Assembly (NCBI GenBank): GCA_963383645.1
Contig: OY726565.1
Location: forward strand, 26,560,966 to 26,624,965
Reading direction: 5' to 3'
Length of the DNA stretch: 64,000 nt
DNA from: Muscardinus avellanarius
Lineage: Eukaryota; Chordata; Mammalia; Rodentia; Gliridae
Part shown: in pieces, positions 1 through 11,699 of the stretch
How positions within the stretch are numbered: the first letter of the stretch is position 1
How the letters are laid out: every line of letters begins with the position of its first letter
Position numbers and translations under genes: made by a program
The notes under the pieces: model-generated
Seen by the model: the letters and a program-made list of their open reading frames with translations, nothing else
Database searches by the model: none
What the model was told of the DNA's origin: nothing

Positions 1-329
1 AATGCAAGAATATGGTAAAACCACAGATAGGATTAAATAGAATGAGAGTATGAGTTTGGAAGGTAGTATATAGTAGAGATTAGAGATAGTGAATATTTAG
101 TAGTATTCTAGCAACCAATGTAGAGTTTTTAGTATAGTGGTATGAAGTGAATTTAATATAAGACAAAGCGGAGGAAAGAAGAGAAAAAAAGGAAAAGTGA
201 TGGGGAGAAGAGAATAGGTATGTACAAGAGAAGAAGCTTGGGAGTGGGGTTGAGAATAATCAAATAAGCATACACATACAAAAACAAACAAATAAAACAA
301 AAACAAAATAATGCAACCCTACAAATATA

Positions 330-1325
330 TGAATATTCAGCAGCCTGGGCCTCTGAAGTTCTTCTCTGTGCAGACCTGAGTGCCACAAGAACCTTTCCTG
401 CTGCAATCTTGGCTCTCTGAGTCTTTCTCAGTCTATGCAGATGACCGGTATCAATGGGGCTGGATCTAGTTTTAGGCATAGATCGCCTCCACATATGTGG
501 AGTCTCTGTCTCTCCCTGCCTCCATAGGTGGCAGATGCCTCTGAGATCAAACTCAATCTAAGACTCTTTTTTCTGCACAGCTAGAGTTGGGCTAGTCTAT
601 CTTCTCCCTGTTCACCACAATTGGGTGGTCTGTGGTGAACCCGGGGAGATCTTACTAGTTGGATTCAGTGTTAAAGTAGGTCTCCCCCAACACTTTCTAC
701 TGATGCAGAGCCTGAGTCTGTCTAAGCCTCTGCTATGTCTAACAGCAGAGTCCATCCCCACCTTCACCGGGTTGACCCACAAAGTCCTAGACCCAGGGAG
801 TTTCTTGCAGCTTTGCAAGTTTCTGGAGATGACATGCTGGGTGATTCCCCATGGGGATGACAGCTTCACTTATGGTGTTGTTGAATGCCAGTCTGGATCT
901 CTGGATCTCTGGATCTTCGAGCTCAGCTGCCACTACTGGAAGTTGTTGCCAGTGTTTGCACAGGAGGAACTGATGACTTACAACTCCAATGATTTGCAGC
1001 TGCTTACTTCAGGACCCTGGTTGTTTCCCTGTTCGTCTCTGAGGTCAGGTGCAATGAGGGCAGATGGCATTGCCACAACCCTTGTGGCCAGGAGGTGGGC
1101 GGATTTCTTTTCAAGTGCTGGTGAGCACTGCTCTAGATATCTAGAGGGTGTGGTGAGCTCGGCCATCACTGCTGGAAGTTGTAGCTGGTGTTTATGCAAG
1201 AGGAACTAATGATTTACAATTTCGATGATCTGCAGCTGCTTACTTCAGGTCCTTGTTTTTTCCCCTGTTTTTCTCTGGATTTGGGTGCAGCGAGGCAAAA
1301 TGGCCACCAGGAGGTCTTTTTAAAA
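330..1325 (-). mobile_element. L1 5'-UTR-like block with two tandem units
   Basis: GC-richer than its surroundings. On the minus strand two related units of about 230 bp follow each other (roughly 1300-1163 and 1052-930). Each contains the words AAGTAAGCAGCTGCARATCAT and a run ending in CAACTTCCAG. The same 'gagcagctgcagatcat' word occurs in the L1 5'-UTR at 60.83 kb, so this is probably the promoter region of an L1 on the minus strand. No intact ORF1 follows below position 330. The open frames across it look incidental. An LTR origin is the alternative. Confidence 0.5.
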
Positions 1326-1349
1326 TGTACATTCTAATTCAGTGGGTCT

Positions 1350-1700
1350 CAGGTGGTATGGAGATTCTGTATAGAGTCCCCACCCCTGATCCACAGAAGA
1401 TCCATTCCAAGACATACCCCCATAGCTGCCTAAAACCAGATAGTAGCAAATTTTATATATACTGTTTTTTTCTACATTTACATTCTAATGATAAAATTTA
1501 GGTATAATAAGAGATTAATAACAACTTACTATAGATAATAACAACCTTTGATATGATTTTTAAGTAAAATTGTTTACCTTTGCATTTCATGGAAACTCTG
1601 TATGGCTTCCTTTGGCATATCTGAGTGGCTGACATCACTGCTCTTATGCTTTGGGACCATTATGAAGTAAAATACAGGTTACTTGGACATAAATGGAACT
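1350..1700 (-). mobile_element. Tigger-like (Tc1/mariner) DNA transposon remnant
   Basis: The stretch from 'gagtccccacccctgatcc' through 'atagtagcaaattttatata' resembles the known Tigger/MER terminal sequence (damaged 'ccaagacccccagtggatgcc' type words). Its end near 1640-1690 (CTTATGCTTTGGGACCATTA, then AAGTAAAATACAGGTTACTT) is the reverse complement of the region just before the Tigger1 transposase start. It is short and lacks a transposase frame, so it is an internally deleted copy. Old and diverged. Confidence 0.5.
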
Positions 1701-2043
1701 GTACTGGGCCATGAAGCAAGTGTTAACAAATTTCAAAGGATTGGTATCATAGAGACAACATTACATAACTGACTCAAATTACAATTATGTTAGAATTTTA
1801 GAACAAAGAGATACCCCAAGAAAGTCTGTATGTTTAAAATTTTAAAAACACAATTCTAAATAAATTATGCATCAAAAGATATCACAATAAATCAGAAAAT
1901 ATTTAGAAATAAATGAACATTCTTGTATTAAAATGTATTGAATGCAGCTAAGGCCATGCTCAAATTTTAGCCTTAAGTACTTGTAGTAGATAATAAAAAT
2001 GAAAATCAATAAAATAATTATTTATACTCAAAGATTAAGAAAG

Positions 2044-2158
2044 GGCTGGAGTGTGGCTCAGTGGCAGAGTACTTGTCTAGCATGTATAAGGTACCGGGTT
2101 TGATCCCAGTACTGCAACAAAACAAAACAAAACAAAAACAAAACAAACAAACAAAAAA
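2044..2158 (+). mobile_element. ID element (tRNA-Ala-derived SINE)
   Basis: Starts GGGCTGGAGTGTGGCTCAGT, has A-box-like 'tggctcagtggcagagtac' and B-box-like 'gggtttgatccc' words, and ends in a (CAAAA)n tail. It has no B1 part, so it is a free-standing ID copy rather than the composite type. Confidence 0.85.
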
Positions 2159-2504
2159 TAACACGGGTAAAGAAAAGTGTAAATAATAAAAAATGTGAAT
2201 TTAATAAGCTAGAATACCAACATACAATAGAGAAGCCCAGCAAAACAAAATGTGGACTATGTGAACAGAGTACCTTCAATAAAAAAAGAAAAGGTGGAAA
2301 TTAGCAATAGGAAAGAGGAAGATAATTCTAGAAGCAGCAGAAATAAATGATAGAGAATATTTTAAACAGCATTATTTATGACATAACTGGATAAATTGTA
2401 AAAAAAAAAGTATGATTTACCAAACTGGACTCAAGAAAAATAGAAACTATTAATATTCTTATATCCAATAAATTAATTAATGCAGTAGTTGAAAACTTTC
2501 TGCT

Positions 2505-3126
2505 TGAACAGTACAGCCATCACTTCTGGGTATCTTTTCAAAGGGACTGAAATCAGAGAACTACAGTAACATATGCATACCCATGTTCATAGCAGCACAA
2601 TTCGTAACAGCCAAAATATGGAAGCAACCTAGGTCTCCATCAACAGATGAATGGATTGCAAAATTATGAGAAATATACACAGTGGAATTCTACTCAGCAA
2701 TAAAGAACAAAATCATATCATTTGCAAGAAGATGGAAAGATCTGGAGAACATTATGTTAAGTGAGATTAGCCAAGCACAGGAAAAGAAGAAGGGACATAT
2801 GTTTTCTCTAATATCCCCAAACTAGGGAGTATTAGGAATACCAGAGGGACTCCAGATAATGGAGGTGAAACCTCAGCAAAGCTAGAATAAAAGGGTAGGA
2901 GAGAAAGAAGGCTGAGGTTGATTGATGAAGGAGCTTATTATACATTTGAATATATGTGTAAGTAATGAATGTAGCATGGTCAACCTGCACACTCATTGTT
3001 AGGAGGGGTGGAGAAGGGAAGCAGGGGGGAGGAGGGCACCAAGTACGGTGTGAATGTATGTCATTATCAATAAGATCCATATTATGATGTGAAACTATAG
3101 TGTACCAATAAAAATAATAAAAATAA
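2505..3126 (+). mobile_element. 5'-truncated L1, ORF2 C-terminus and 3'-UTR
   Basis: Sense translation gives broken ORF2 C-terminal text (frames around 'HQQMNGLQNYEKYTQWNST' and 'RWKDLENIML'). A 3'-UTR with a G-rich run (2998-3035) follows, ending 'gtgtaccaataaaaataata'. Closely similar to the L1 3' end at 50.5-51.17 kb, including the UTR, so both belong to one subfamily. Several stops and frameshifts make it inactive. Confidence 0.85.
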
Positions 3127-3129
3127 AAT

Positions 3130-4460
3130 GTATAGGCACAGATGGCTCTTCCTTTCAATGACCAGGTTTGCTGAGTTGGGAAATAAAAAAGCCAAACTCT
3201 GAGATTCAGTGAAGAGAACAGTGGTGTCTCTCCATAAAACACACAGAAGCAACAGGACAGAAAATCTACATCCACAAAACCAACTGAAAGGCATCCCCAC
3301 CAACCCCAAACTATGAGCATAAGTTGACAAACCACCAACACACACTGGACCAACTTGTGTCAGCATCTGCTCAAGAGGAAGCAACTGTGTGTGACTAACC
3401 TGGCCACTTCAACACAGCCAACAGGCATTGGCCTGGGGAGGCAGCGAGTCACACTGAGAGCAGTCACTGGGTCTGGGAGGGGTTTTCATCCTCCCAGAGT
3501 GTCTGCAGTAAGACTGAAGGAGTCTGAATATCTTGAGCTCCCTTCATTCTTCTCAAAACCACTAAACAAAAGTCCCTCCAGGGCGGCTGTAATCCAACTG
3601 AGAATAAACTGCAGAGAACAAAAGCTAAGCCAAGCATGTCAGGGACAACAGTGACCAAGGAAATACAAGGTCCAGAGAAAATTGGTAAGAAAGGGAGAAC
3701 TAGAAAATAGTTTAAGTACTCTTGTGTTCAACACTTTACAAAAACAACCAGAAGAGGGTGGTCTAGAGACATTAAGTTAAAAACAACAACAAAACCATTC
3801 TAAGCCAAGCCTCCTTAGAAAAGTTCAGAAAATCTAATTTTATGTAAAAGTGAGCAACAGAAAAGGATAGATTTTAAATCACATTTAAATTTAATACAGA
3901 ATGAAAAGAAAGAAATAGGATCCCTATTGATAATGAAGGCATCCCAGAAAGATATTCTCACAACAAAAACTCTTAGTATTTCAAAATGAGCCAAAATACA
4001 GAATATATGAAAGATGAATAGGAATGAAGGAAACCCAGCAATGAACTGGAAAAAATTAAGAATTAAGCATAAAGGAAAAGTCAGTTTAGAGATGGACTTA
4101 TTAGAAGTACAGCACAAGAGCAAACACAGACTCCACCAACAGTGCCTAATAATAAATAGAAGATGAAAATGGTATTTAGAACATCTAGCAAGACACATGA
4201 GCATGACAAGAATAGTCTCCAAAAGGAATGAAAAAGGAGTTCATAAGAAGGAAATGCCATTTCCAATGGTGACATTCTTCTACTCTTTTTTTTTTTTTTA
4301 AGTAGAAATTGGGGAAGTAGGTCATTTACCAGCTCATCGCTTCCCTCTCCTAACCCACTTTGTTGCTCTGCTTTCTGATACTGGAGCCGGACCCTCCAGG
4401 CATTTGTTTCTCCTTTGATGCCTGAGTTGATGCTGAACTCTGTCAATTGCAGATGATACA
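3130..4460. other. No gene recognised
   Basis: Purine-rich, A-rich sequence. A plus-strand translation from about 3640 to 4260 shows Lys/Glu/Asn-rich text cut by many stops, reminiscent of a decayed L1 or HAL1 body, but I cannot place it. Open frames on either strand carry no recognisable domain. Confidence 0.3.
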
Positions 4461-4466
4461 GAGAAA

Positions 4467-4675
4467 CCAGGCATGGTAGTGCACCTTGGTAATCCCAGTA
4501 CTTAGGAGGCTGAAACAGGAGGGTTACAAGTTAGAGACCAGCCTCGGTAATTTAGCAAGACTCTTAATAACTTAGCAAGATCCTGTTTCAAAATAAAAAT
4601 TGAAATAGGATTGGGGGTGTAGCTCAGAGGTAGAATGGCCCTGAGTTCAATCTCTCTCTTGTCTCTCTGTCTCCC
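4467..4675 (+). mobile_element. B1-dID composite SINE
   Basis: B1-like left part (CCAGGCATGGTAGTGCACC, then GTAATCCCAGTACTTAGGAG) joined by 'tttcaaaataaaaattg' to an ID-like right part (GGGGGTGTAGCTCAGAGGTA). The end grades into a CT-rich and (CA)n tract. Confidence 0.9.
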
Positions 4676-4991
4676 TTTCTCTTTCTGTCTCCTTGCCCCC
4701 CTCACACACACACACAGCAAAGAGATGGCAACTTAACTATGGCAGGATGAAGAAGTTTCACTTGCCTCATTGGTGTGCTTGATTCTGAGCAATCTCAAGC
4801 AGCCTGGGGTGCAGGGGTCGGGATCCCTAGAGTGCTACCACAGCAGAGGCCAATCTTTCAGGGCTAGGAGATTCCCCAGCAAACGGCTTCCCTGTCAAAT
4901 GCCTTCCTTCTGACAGCAGGCAGGTGTGGGTCTGCATAGCTGCACCCTCTGGTTAGTGGTCTGAATCTTCCTGGGTCTTGCAGAGCTTTTT

Positions 4992-5041
4992 CTCTTCCTT
5001 CCTTCCTTCCTTCCTTCCTTCCTTCCTTCCTTCCTTCCTTC

Positions 5042-5083
<42 letters not shown>

Positions 5084-5152
5084 CTCTCGCTCTCTCTCTC
5101 TCTTTCTCCTTCCTTCCTTCCTTCCTTTCTCTCTTTTTTCTTCCTTCTTTCT

Positions 5153-5204
<52 letters not shown>

Positions 5205-5216
5205 TTTTCTTTTTTT
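4992..5216. repeat. (TTCC/TTTC)n homopyrimidine tract
   Basis: About 225 bp of almost pure pyrimidine on the plus strand: (TTCC)n, then (TTTC)n, a CTCTCT centre, (TTCC)n again and (TTTC)n again. The long Lys/Glu-Arg or Phe/Leu-Ser frames here are translations of the repeat, not genes. It abuts the antisense SINE that follows and may have grown from its tail. Confidence 0.97.
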
Positions 5217-5406
5217 TTGCAGAACCCAGGGGCATTTTACCTCCAAGCTACACCTCCAGCCCTATCTTTTATTCTTTATTTTGAAACTGGGTCTCACTGA
5301 GTTGCAAAGAACCTCACTAAGTAGCTAAGTCTGTCCACGAAACACGATCCCCCTGTCTCAGCCTCCCAAATGCTGGGATTACAAGCGTGCACCACCACAC
5401 CGGGCT
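5213..5406 (-). mobile_element. B1-dID composite SINE
   Basis: On the plus strand it reads ID complement (GAACCCAGGGGCATTTTACC), then the linker, then B1 complement ending GGGATTACAAGCGTGCACCA. Minus orientation. Its tail is the pyrimidine tract to its left. Confidence 0.9.
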
Positions 5407-5755
5407 GAGTTTTTTCTTTTAAGTGCCCTAGTTTTTTTCTTTTCCTTGGCCCTAGGGATAGTCACTGCTTTTTGAGGTTGCTATCTTTGCATCTCATAGA
5501 GATCTCTTTTATACCTTTCAGTAATATGTTTTTACCTAGTTAACAACTCTTTTTAAAATTCTATCAGCTCAAATTACTGGCATGTTTTCTATCTGCTGAA
5601 TACCTGAGACTCTGGGAGAGAATCTACTTAACATAATAACCAGTAACGTATTGAAGATATTTGAGGAAGAAAATGGTGTTCTTGTAAATTTTTTTACTTT
5701 TTACTTATAAATTGATAAATTATACTTTTGTGCATTTTAAAAATGATGTTCTAAG

Positions 5756-5975
5756 CTGGGCATGGTGATGCACACTTGTAATCTCAGCATTCCAGAGGCT
5801 GAGACCAGAGAATTGTGGTTCGCAGACAGCCTCAGCTACTTAGGCCCTGTTGAAACAGAGACACTGTTTCAAAATAAGGAATAAAAAATAGGGCACAAGG
5901 TATAGCTTGGAGGTAGAATGCCCTTGGGTTCCATCCCCAGACCCTCAATCAATCAATCAATCAATCAATCAATAT
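5756..5975 (+). mobile_element. B1-dID composite SINE with (CAAT)n tail
   Basis: Starts GCTGGGCATGGTGATGCACA and has the typical composite with a 'gggcacaaggtatagcttgg' ID half. The 3' end runs into (TCAA)n at 5946-5973, a tail-derived tetranucleotide repeat. Confidence 0.9.
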
Positions 5976-6933
5976 GATATTCTAAAGACCTTGTGTCGGA
6001 AAGTTACATGTGGCTGACTTGTTTGGAACATGGGAAGCCAGGAGGCTTATGACGTGTCCATGAGAGGCAATGAGCCCAAGTCAGATTATTGACAGGGAGA
6101 CGAAAAGGAGAAAGAGATCTGAGCAAATCTAAGGGAACATGAACAGGAATTAGGACTTCGCAGAGTTAGAAGCAAAGAAGATACAACTTAAAGCTGTAAA
6201 ATTTCAACACATCAGGTGTGCTGATAATTTTAAGCCTAGGAAACTGATAAGGATGCTGCAGGTGGTGGGGGGGGGAAGACCCGTACTGGAAAGAAGATGG
6301 TGATTTGGGTCATAGACATGTTGAGTTTTGAACAAGAATGGTATATATAATTAAAATTTCAGGCAGGTAGTTGACTGTAAAGGCCTAGAGCCCTGGGAGA
6401 GGCCATTATCCCAGCCTTAAGCTAAGAATAAGTATTCATTTATTCTTCAGAGGCACATTCAGTGAGGCCTGGGTGTTCTGGGTGTCGGGTACAGAGCTGA
6501 CTCAGTACCACCATGACCTCTGCCTTAGGGGCACATAGTCTTGTTGTGGGACTGTTGGAGAGCACATCTGGAAGACAACTTCTAAATCATTCAGGCTAAC
6601 AGCCTCCTGGATCTCCTGGCACTGAGGTCCCTGGGGCCTGATCCTCAGTTCAGCAGTTTCAGAACTATGTAACAAAGTGAGAAATTGAATTCAGGCATTC
6701 TGATACATAGCCTAGTACTTCCTTTTTACCATACAACTGCTTCTTTAGAGAAGGCAGGCATGCAATGCCCTCCTTCCCATTCCCACAGAAAGAATACAAT
6801 CCCAGCTCTTTCTTGAGATGATGCTGGCAACAGATAAAATGCTTCTCTTTCCTTTGGAATTCTTACTTTATAAGACATTAGAACTTTAAAGGATAAAGCT
6901 TTTTCTTTTTCTTATTCTTTATCTTTTTCTTTT

Positions 6934-7134
6934 TTCGGTTCTAGGGATGGAACCCAGGGGCATTTTACCCCCAAGTGACACCCCCAGCTCTATCTTTTAT
7001 TTTTTATTTTGAAACAGGGTTTCACTGAGTTGCAAAGGGTCTCACTAAGTTAGCTAAGGCTGTCTGTGAACTGCAATCCTCCTGTCTCAGCCTCCCAAAT
7101 GCTGGGATTATAAGCGTGAGCCACCATGCCAGGC
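6934..7134 (-). mobile_element. B1-dID composite SINE
   Basis: Antisense copy: 'tagggatggaacccaggggc' (ID half) followed by 'gggtttcactgagttgcaaa' and GGGATTATAAGCGTGAGCC (B1 half). T-rich tail on the left. Confidence 0.9.
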
Positions 7135-7371
7135 AAGGATAAATCTTTGGCAGAAGAATTATGACACTAGCCAAACACACATGTGCCTGACATTAGTGTC
7201 CCTTTCCTGACATACCTGGCTGGGTTGCACGGAGAAGGTCTGCTGGAAACATCTGCCTCTAGGTGCCCACTGGGCATTCTCTTGGGTTTGAATGGAATGA
7301 AAACCAATTAGTCACATGGAAAATTGCCCAAATCATGGGGGTACATTTAAACTCAAAGTCTCCTTTCAGAG

Positions 7372-7590
7372 GGCTGGGTGAGGGACTCATGCCTGTAATC
7401 TCAGTACTTGGGAGGCCGAGACAGGAGGATTGCAGGTTCACAGCCAGCCTCAGCATCACAATGAGTCCATATGCAATTTAGTGAGACCCTGTGTCAAAAT
7501 AAAAGCTAAAATAGAGCTGGGGGGGTAGAGCTCAGAGTTAGAATTCCCCTGGGTTCAACAAACATCACAAAATCAAACAAACAAACAAAA
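7372..7590 (+). mobile_element. B1-dID composite SINE
   Basis: GGCTGGGTGAGGGACTCATG start, 'gtaatctcagtacttgggag', a linker, an ID half (GGGGGGGTAGAGCTCAGAGT) and a (CAAA)n tail. Confidence 0.88.
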
Positions 7591-8714
7591 TTCTCACAAA
7601 AGGCTAAACTTTAACTGACAAAGAACTCGGAGATACCTAGTATGTTGTGGTTATCTAAACCACTCTTCTTATTCCATCATATATCGAAAATGTAACGAAA
7701 GAAAATAGAAAATATATTGGCCTGTTTGAGGGACACAGCCCAAATATTCTTTCTTTGATTGTTAAAATCAGTCAGGCTGTTTTGAAGCTCCACCCTACCA
7801 CCTACCAGCCTCGTGACCCCAAGGAAGTCACTTGACTCCTCTGTGCCCTGCATTTCCTCACCAGGGAAACTCAGAAACATAGTACTGACTACATCCAGCA
7901 GTTGGCAGTATGTCTGCGGTGGGTGCTGAGAACAGTGTCTGACCTCTACCTAAGTATTAATATTAATATTGCATTCCTTATATCTCATGGACCTGACTTA
8001 TTTGCTTGTTCCTGATTTTCCTGTCAGAATCCCTTAGTGAGGGTCTGCAGAAAAGATAATCTCCTCTTCAGAAATTTTCCTTTATTTGGAAAGACAAGAT
8101 GTAAGCCTATGAAGAGATAACCAAGAGTGAGCACAAGGAAAAATGGCAGCTATGTAACCAAGTCAATAGTTGCAGGGGGAAATGGGTGGGCTTTACTGGT
8201 GGATAAGTTTACCTAAGACCTGGAAGATCAGGACACAGGTGGGTATGCTGGAGGGGCAGGTGTGGAGTATAGAGCAAAGGTGAGCCATGAAGAGGGAGCT
8301 GAGGTTGAGAGTTTCTTCCCCAGCAGTATTTTGTTGAGGGTTGAGAGGGGAAGGAGAGGTCAATGGAGAAAATGGGGAAGTTGTGTGCAAGGGAAGGGAA
8401 GTGGGGAGGCCGAGACTGAATCTTTCTACTACAAGGCCTGGCATCTGGGAAGAATAACAGTTCTCAGGCTTAGACAGAAGCTGGAGTGATGGTACTATGT
8501 ATCAAAACAGCAAAACTAGGGACGGAAGTGGACTTGAGAGGACAATACATTCGACTTCTTCGCAGTCAGTTGGGAGGTCTTGATGTGACACTACTGTAAG
8601 ACACTTGGCACAGTGCTGGCATGGAGACAGTGCTTGAGTTATGTGAGCTACTCTTATCTCTTCACTCTAGGGATTGCACTGTGGAAAGTGCAATGTTAAG
8701 AAATGCTGGCCCTG

Positions 8715-8935
8715 GAGCCAGGCTTGGTGGTACATGCTTGTTAACCCAGTAATTGGGAGACTGAGACAAGAGGATCACAGATTCATGGCCAGCCTCAGTG
8801 AGGCCCTCCACAACTTAGTAAGACCTTGTTTCAAAATGAAGAATAAAAAATCAGGACTGGGGATGTAAGGTAGAATGCCACTTGTACTGGGTTCAATCCC
8901 CATTACCACAAAAAAGTAAATAAATAAAAAGAAAA
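8715..8935 (+). mobile_element. B1-dID SINE with target-site duplication
   Basis: Composite SINE flanked by AAGAAATGCTGGC at 8698-8710 and 8936-8948. The duplication may extend a few bases further with a 1-bp gap. Normal L1-machinery insertion. Confidence 0.92.
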
Positions 8936-8949
8936 AAGAAATGCTGGCC

Positions 8950-11315
8950 TGGAATAAATATAGAAATGTGCATATTTCCTAACTTTTTTTTGTATACTTG
9001 GGTCCTTTTCCCTGCAGTAAACAAAATACATTTTTATAGCAGCAATATTTAACTTGAATTTTTGCCATGATTTTAGCTGTGATTAGAAAAACTGGGACAA
9101 TAAAACAGAGTGAGGCCATAGGCAAGACCTTCCAAGAGGCCTTAGGAAGCAAATAAGCCAACATTCTGTCACTGTGATTACAAGTCTCCTTTAGAGCTGG
9201 CTTTTATTTTTCCCTCCTAGAATAAAGGAAAATGAAAATCTTGACAGCTTTTGGTTCAGAAACAGTTGATGATATTGTTAGAGCAAGCAATTCATTATGT
9301 GCTCTAAAGCTTGCAGAGAGCGCTAATGGCATTTATAGACTCATGTGGGTGAGCTGCCTAAGGAGGCCCGGCAACATTAGAATCCTGTGTACACGATGCA
9401 AGGCGTGTAATTTGTGAGAAATAGATTTAATAATTTGTTGACTTTCGTCTTCTTTCTAGATCTTCTACTCTCCTTTCCATTTCACTTAAAAAAATAAAAA
9501 GCATTTACTTCAACACTGCATGAGCATTGAGAGCAAGCATTGTGGCTGAAATTTTAACACTACAGACCACAAAATTACAAAGTTCAGTGGGAAAGAAGAG
9601 GTATAAGAAAACAATTAATTAATGCTATTTTTCATTGAGAGCTGGTATTCTTTTAAAAAGAGTACATTAGCAATGGATTTGTCTTTTCTCACCGTCAATG
9701 CAAACTGAGATTGTGGGCTCAAAGAACAATAGAGCATAGGGTGGGGCTACAAATGGTATAGTGCAGCCTCACACTTTTTATTGGGGGCATGTGTTCAAGT
9801 CCTAGCAGGGCCCCACATTAGGACAAGAATCTGGATTCTGTTGCTTGTTTTTCTGCCAGTTCCTGGTTCCCATCACATTATGATACTGGGATCTGGGCTA
9901 GGATGGTTTAAAGCATTAACGGTTTAAGGCTTGGAAGGGGCTTTGGGAATATCAATCTTACTCTTGCAAATCTCAGGGGTTTGTCCAAGGTCATGGGTTA
10001 GGGTGGAAAGTGGAGGGCCTGGACCTAGCTTCCAAGACCAGAATCCTGGGCCGTTTGCATATGTTTAAACCACTGAAGATCCAGTGGATGGATGAATTGG
10101 AGAATCCCATCAAAGCAATGGTAACAGACCCATCCTTACAAAGACCTGTGTGTTGCAGACTTCCTCTCATTCTACTTCTCTGGACCTAGAGTTGTCTGTG
10201 GACCAGGGCAGCTGGTCTATAGCTTCTAGCCCAAACATATGATATTTTGGTGATTTTGGATGTGGGACATGATTCAGTCTCATAGATTCCTTTCATCAAC
10301 ATTTTGCTGCAACCAAACTAATCATTTTTTTCCCCAATAGCCCACATTTCCTCTTTCTGGCCTTTACAAAGCCATTCCTTTTTCCTAGAATACTCTTTGG
10401 CCTCACCCTAGTTTACTGAACTCTGCTCCCTCTGAGATGTGCAAGTGGCAAGAGAACAGATACCCTTCCTTCTGTTTTGTTTACTGTTGTCTTCACCTCT
10501 TGGAACAGGCTCTGGTATACATAGGCACTCAGGATTTGCTAAAAAATAAACCAAAATGAGTAAAAGTGTTGCTTTGTTCCCATCTTCTGAAATCTTAGCA
10601 AATCACAATCAGGGTTTGAGCTTTATTGCAGGCTCCATCTCATCTTGGACTCTGTTCAGCCCTGACCCAGACCAAAAAAACTTTACGTGTCTTCCCCGGA
10701 GAGCTATGCTGTGGCTCGCACTCTGTCTTTGGCCTTAGCTCTGGACTTTGGCATTCCTCTTTGTGATGGCCTGCAGAGGGCAGCTGAATCCAGTGATGAA
10801 TCTAGTGTCCTTTCCTACCAGATGGTCATTTGGTACACCTTGTTTATGTTAAAAAGGTCATGCCGTGACCTCTGAATATCAAGTCCTATCTACCAGGCTG
10901 GCCTTCCTTCTGCTGACTCTTCCCCCGCAGTGCCTGCTGTCCCCCAGGCCCCCATCCATTCCTCTTCTGCTCTAGTTAATGAGCTGCCTCATGGTTCATG
11001 TCATTTGCATGGGAGCATGGTACCCTGCTCTTGGTACCCTGTACATCAGTGTCTGCTCAGATGTTTGTCTTTCCAGACCAGCTGCTTTCTGACAAGTGTC
11101 CTGGGGGATGCCACCTGCTCTGCTGACTGGCGTTGGCACTGCAGGGCTCCTTTCTATGCCGTGTGGTTGAGTCACCCCTATTCCCTGGAGTTGGATTGGC
11201 AAAGCCAACCACAGCTTGGATGGCCTTCAAAGTGCTTCACCATAAACTGCAGTCCTGCGGTCGGCCAAGGTCATTGTTACACTGGTCTTCCTCCTGGAGC
11301 TTATGGATGGGTCTG
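8950..11315. other. Unique sequence, no gene recognised
   Basis: Mixed-composition, mostly unique DNA. The part at about 9190-9460 has a balanced composition and a few CpGs and could be a conserved noncoding element. The part at 10,550-11,310 is CT-rich with several overlapping open frames but no domain, no clear splice pattern and no recognisable protein. Confidence 0.4.
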
Positions 11316-11690
11316 TGTTATGGTTTGGATCTGAAATGTTCCCAAAAGCTTATGTCTTGAAGGTTTGGTCCCCACCTGATGGCTCTGTTGGGCGATGGTG
11401 GGAAGTTTGGGTGATGTAGCCCAGCATTAAGGTCATTGGGGTGTGCCTTGAAAGGATATGTTGGAACCTTGGTGTCTCCTCTTCCTCTCTCTTTCTCCTT
11501 CTCTTCCTCTCCTCCTTGGCCACTATGAGGTGAGCAGTTTTCTCTACCATGTGCTTCTGCTATGATGCTCTGCAGAATGGCAACAGGGCTGACCGACCAT
11601 GGACTGAAACCTCTGAAACCATGAGCTGGCATAAACCTTTCCTCTTTTAAGCTGTTTTTCTCAGATATTTTGTCATAGGAATGGAAAGCT
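11316..11690 (+). mobile_element. Solo LTR, ERVL-MaLR type
   Basis: Begins TGTTATGGTTTGGATCTGAA and carries the class-typical 'ggtccccacctgatgg', 'ccatgagctggcataaacc' and 'tcagatattttgtcatagg' words near the end. About 375 bp, with no internal retroviral genes on either side, so it is a solitary LTR. Subfamily (MT/MST/ORR-like) not resolved. Confidence 0.75.
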
Positions 11691-11699
11691 TTCCCATTC

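Noticed and set aside
625..1209. 194-codon plus-strand open frame
   Set aside because: It lies antisense across L1 5'-UTR-like tandem units, has no known domain and is probably a chance frame in GC-richer repeat DNA.
2044..2158. Functional tRNA-Ala gene
   Set aside because: The A- and B-box-like words belong to an ID SINE with an A-rich tail. The tRNA fold is not kept.
4864..5328. Long Lys/Glu/Arg-rich and Phe/Leu/Ser-rich open frames
   Set aside because: They are translations of the (TTCC/TTTC)n tract and the adjoining SINE.
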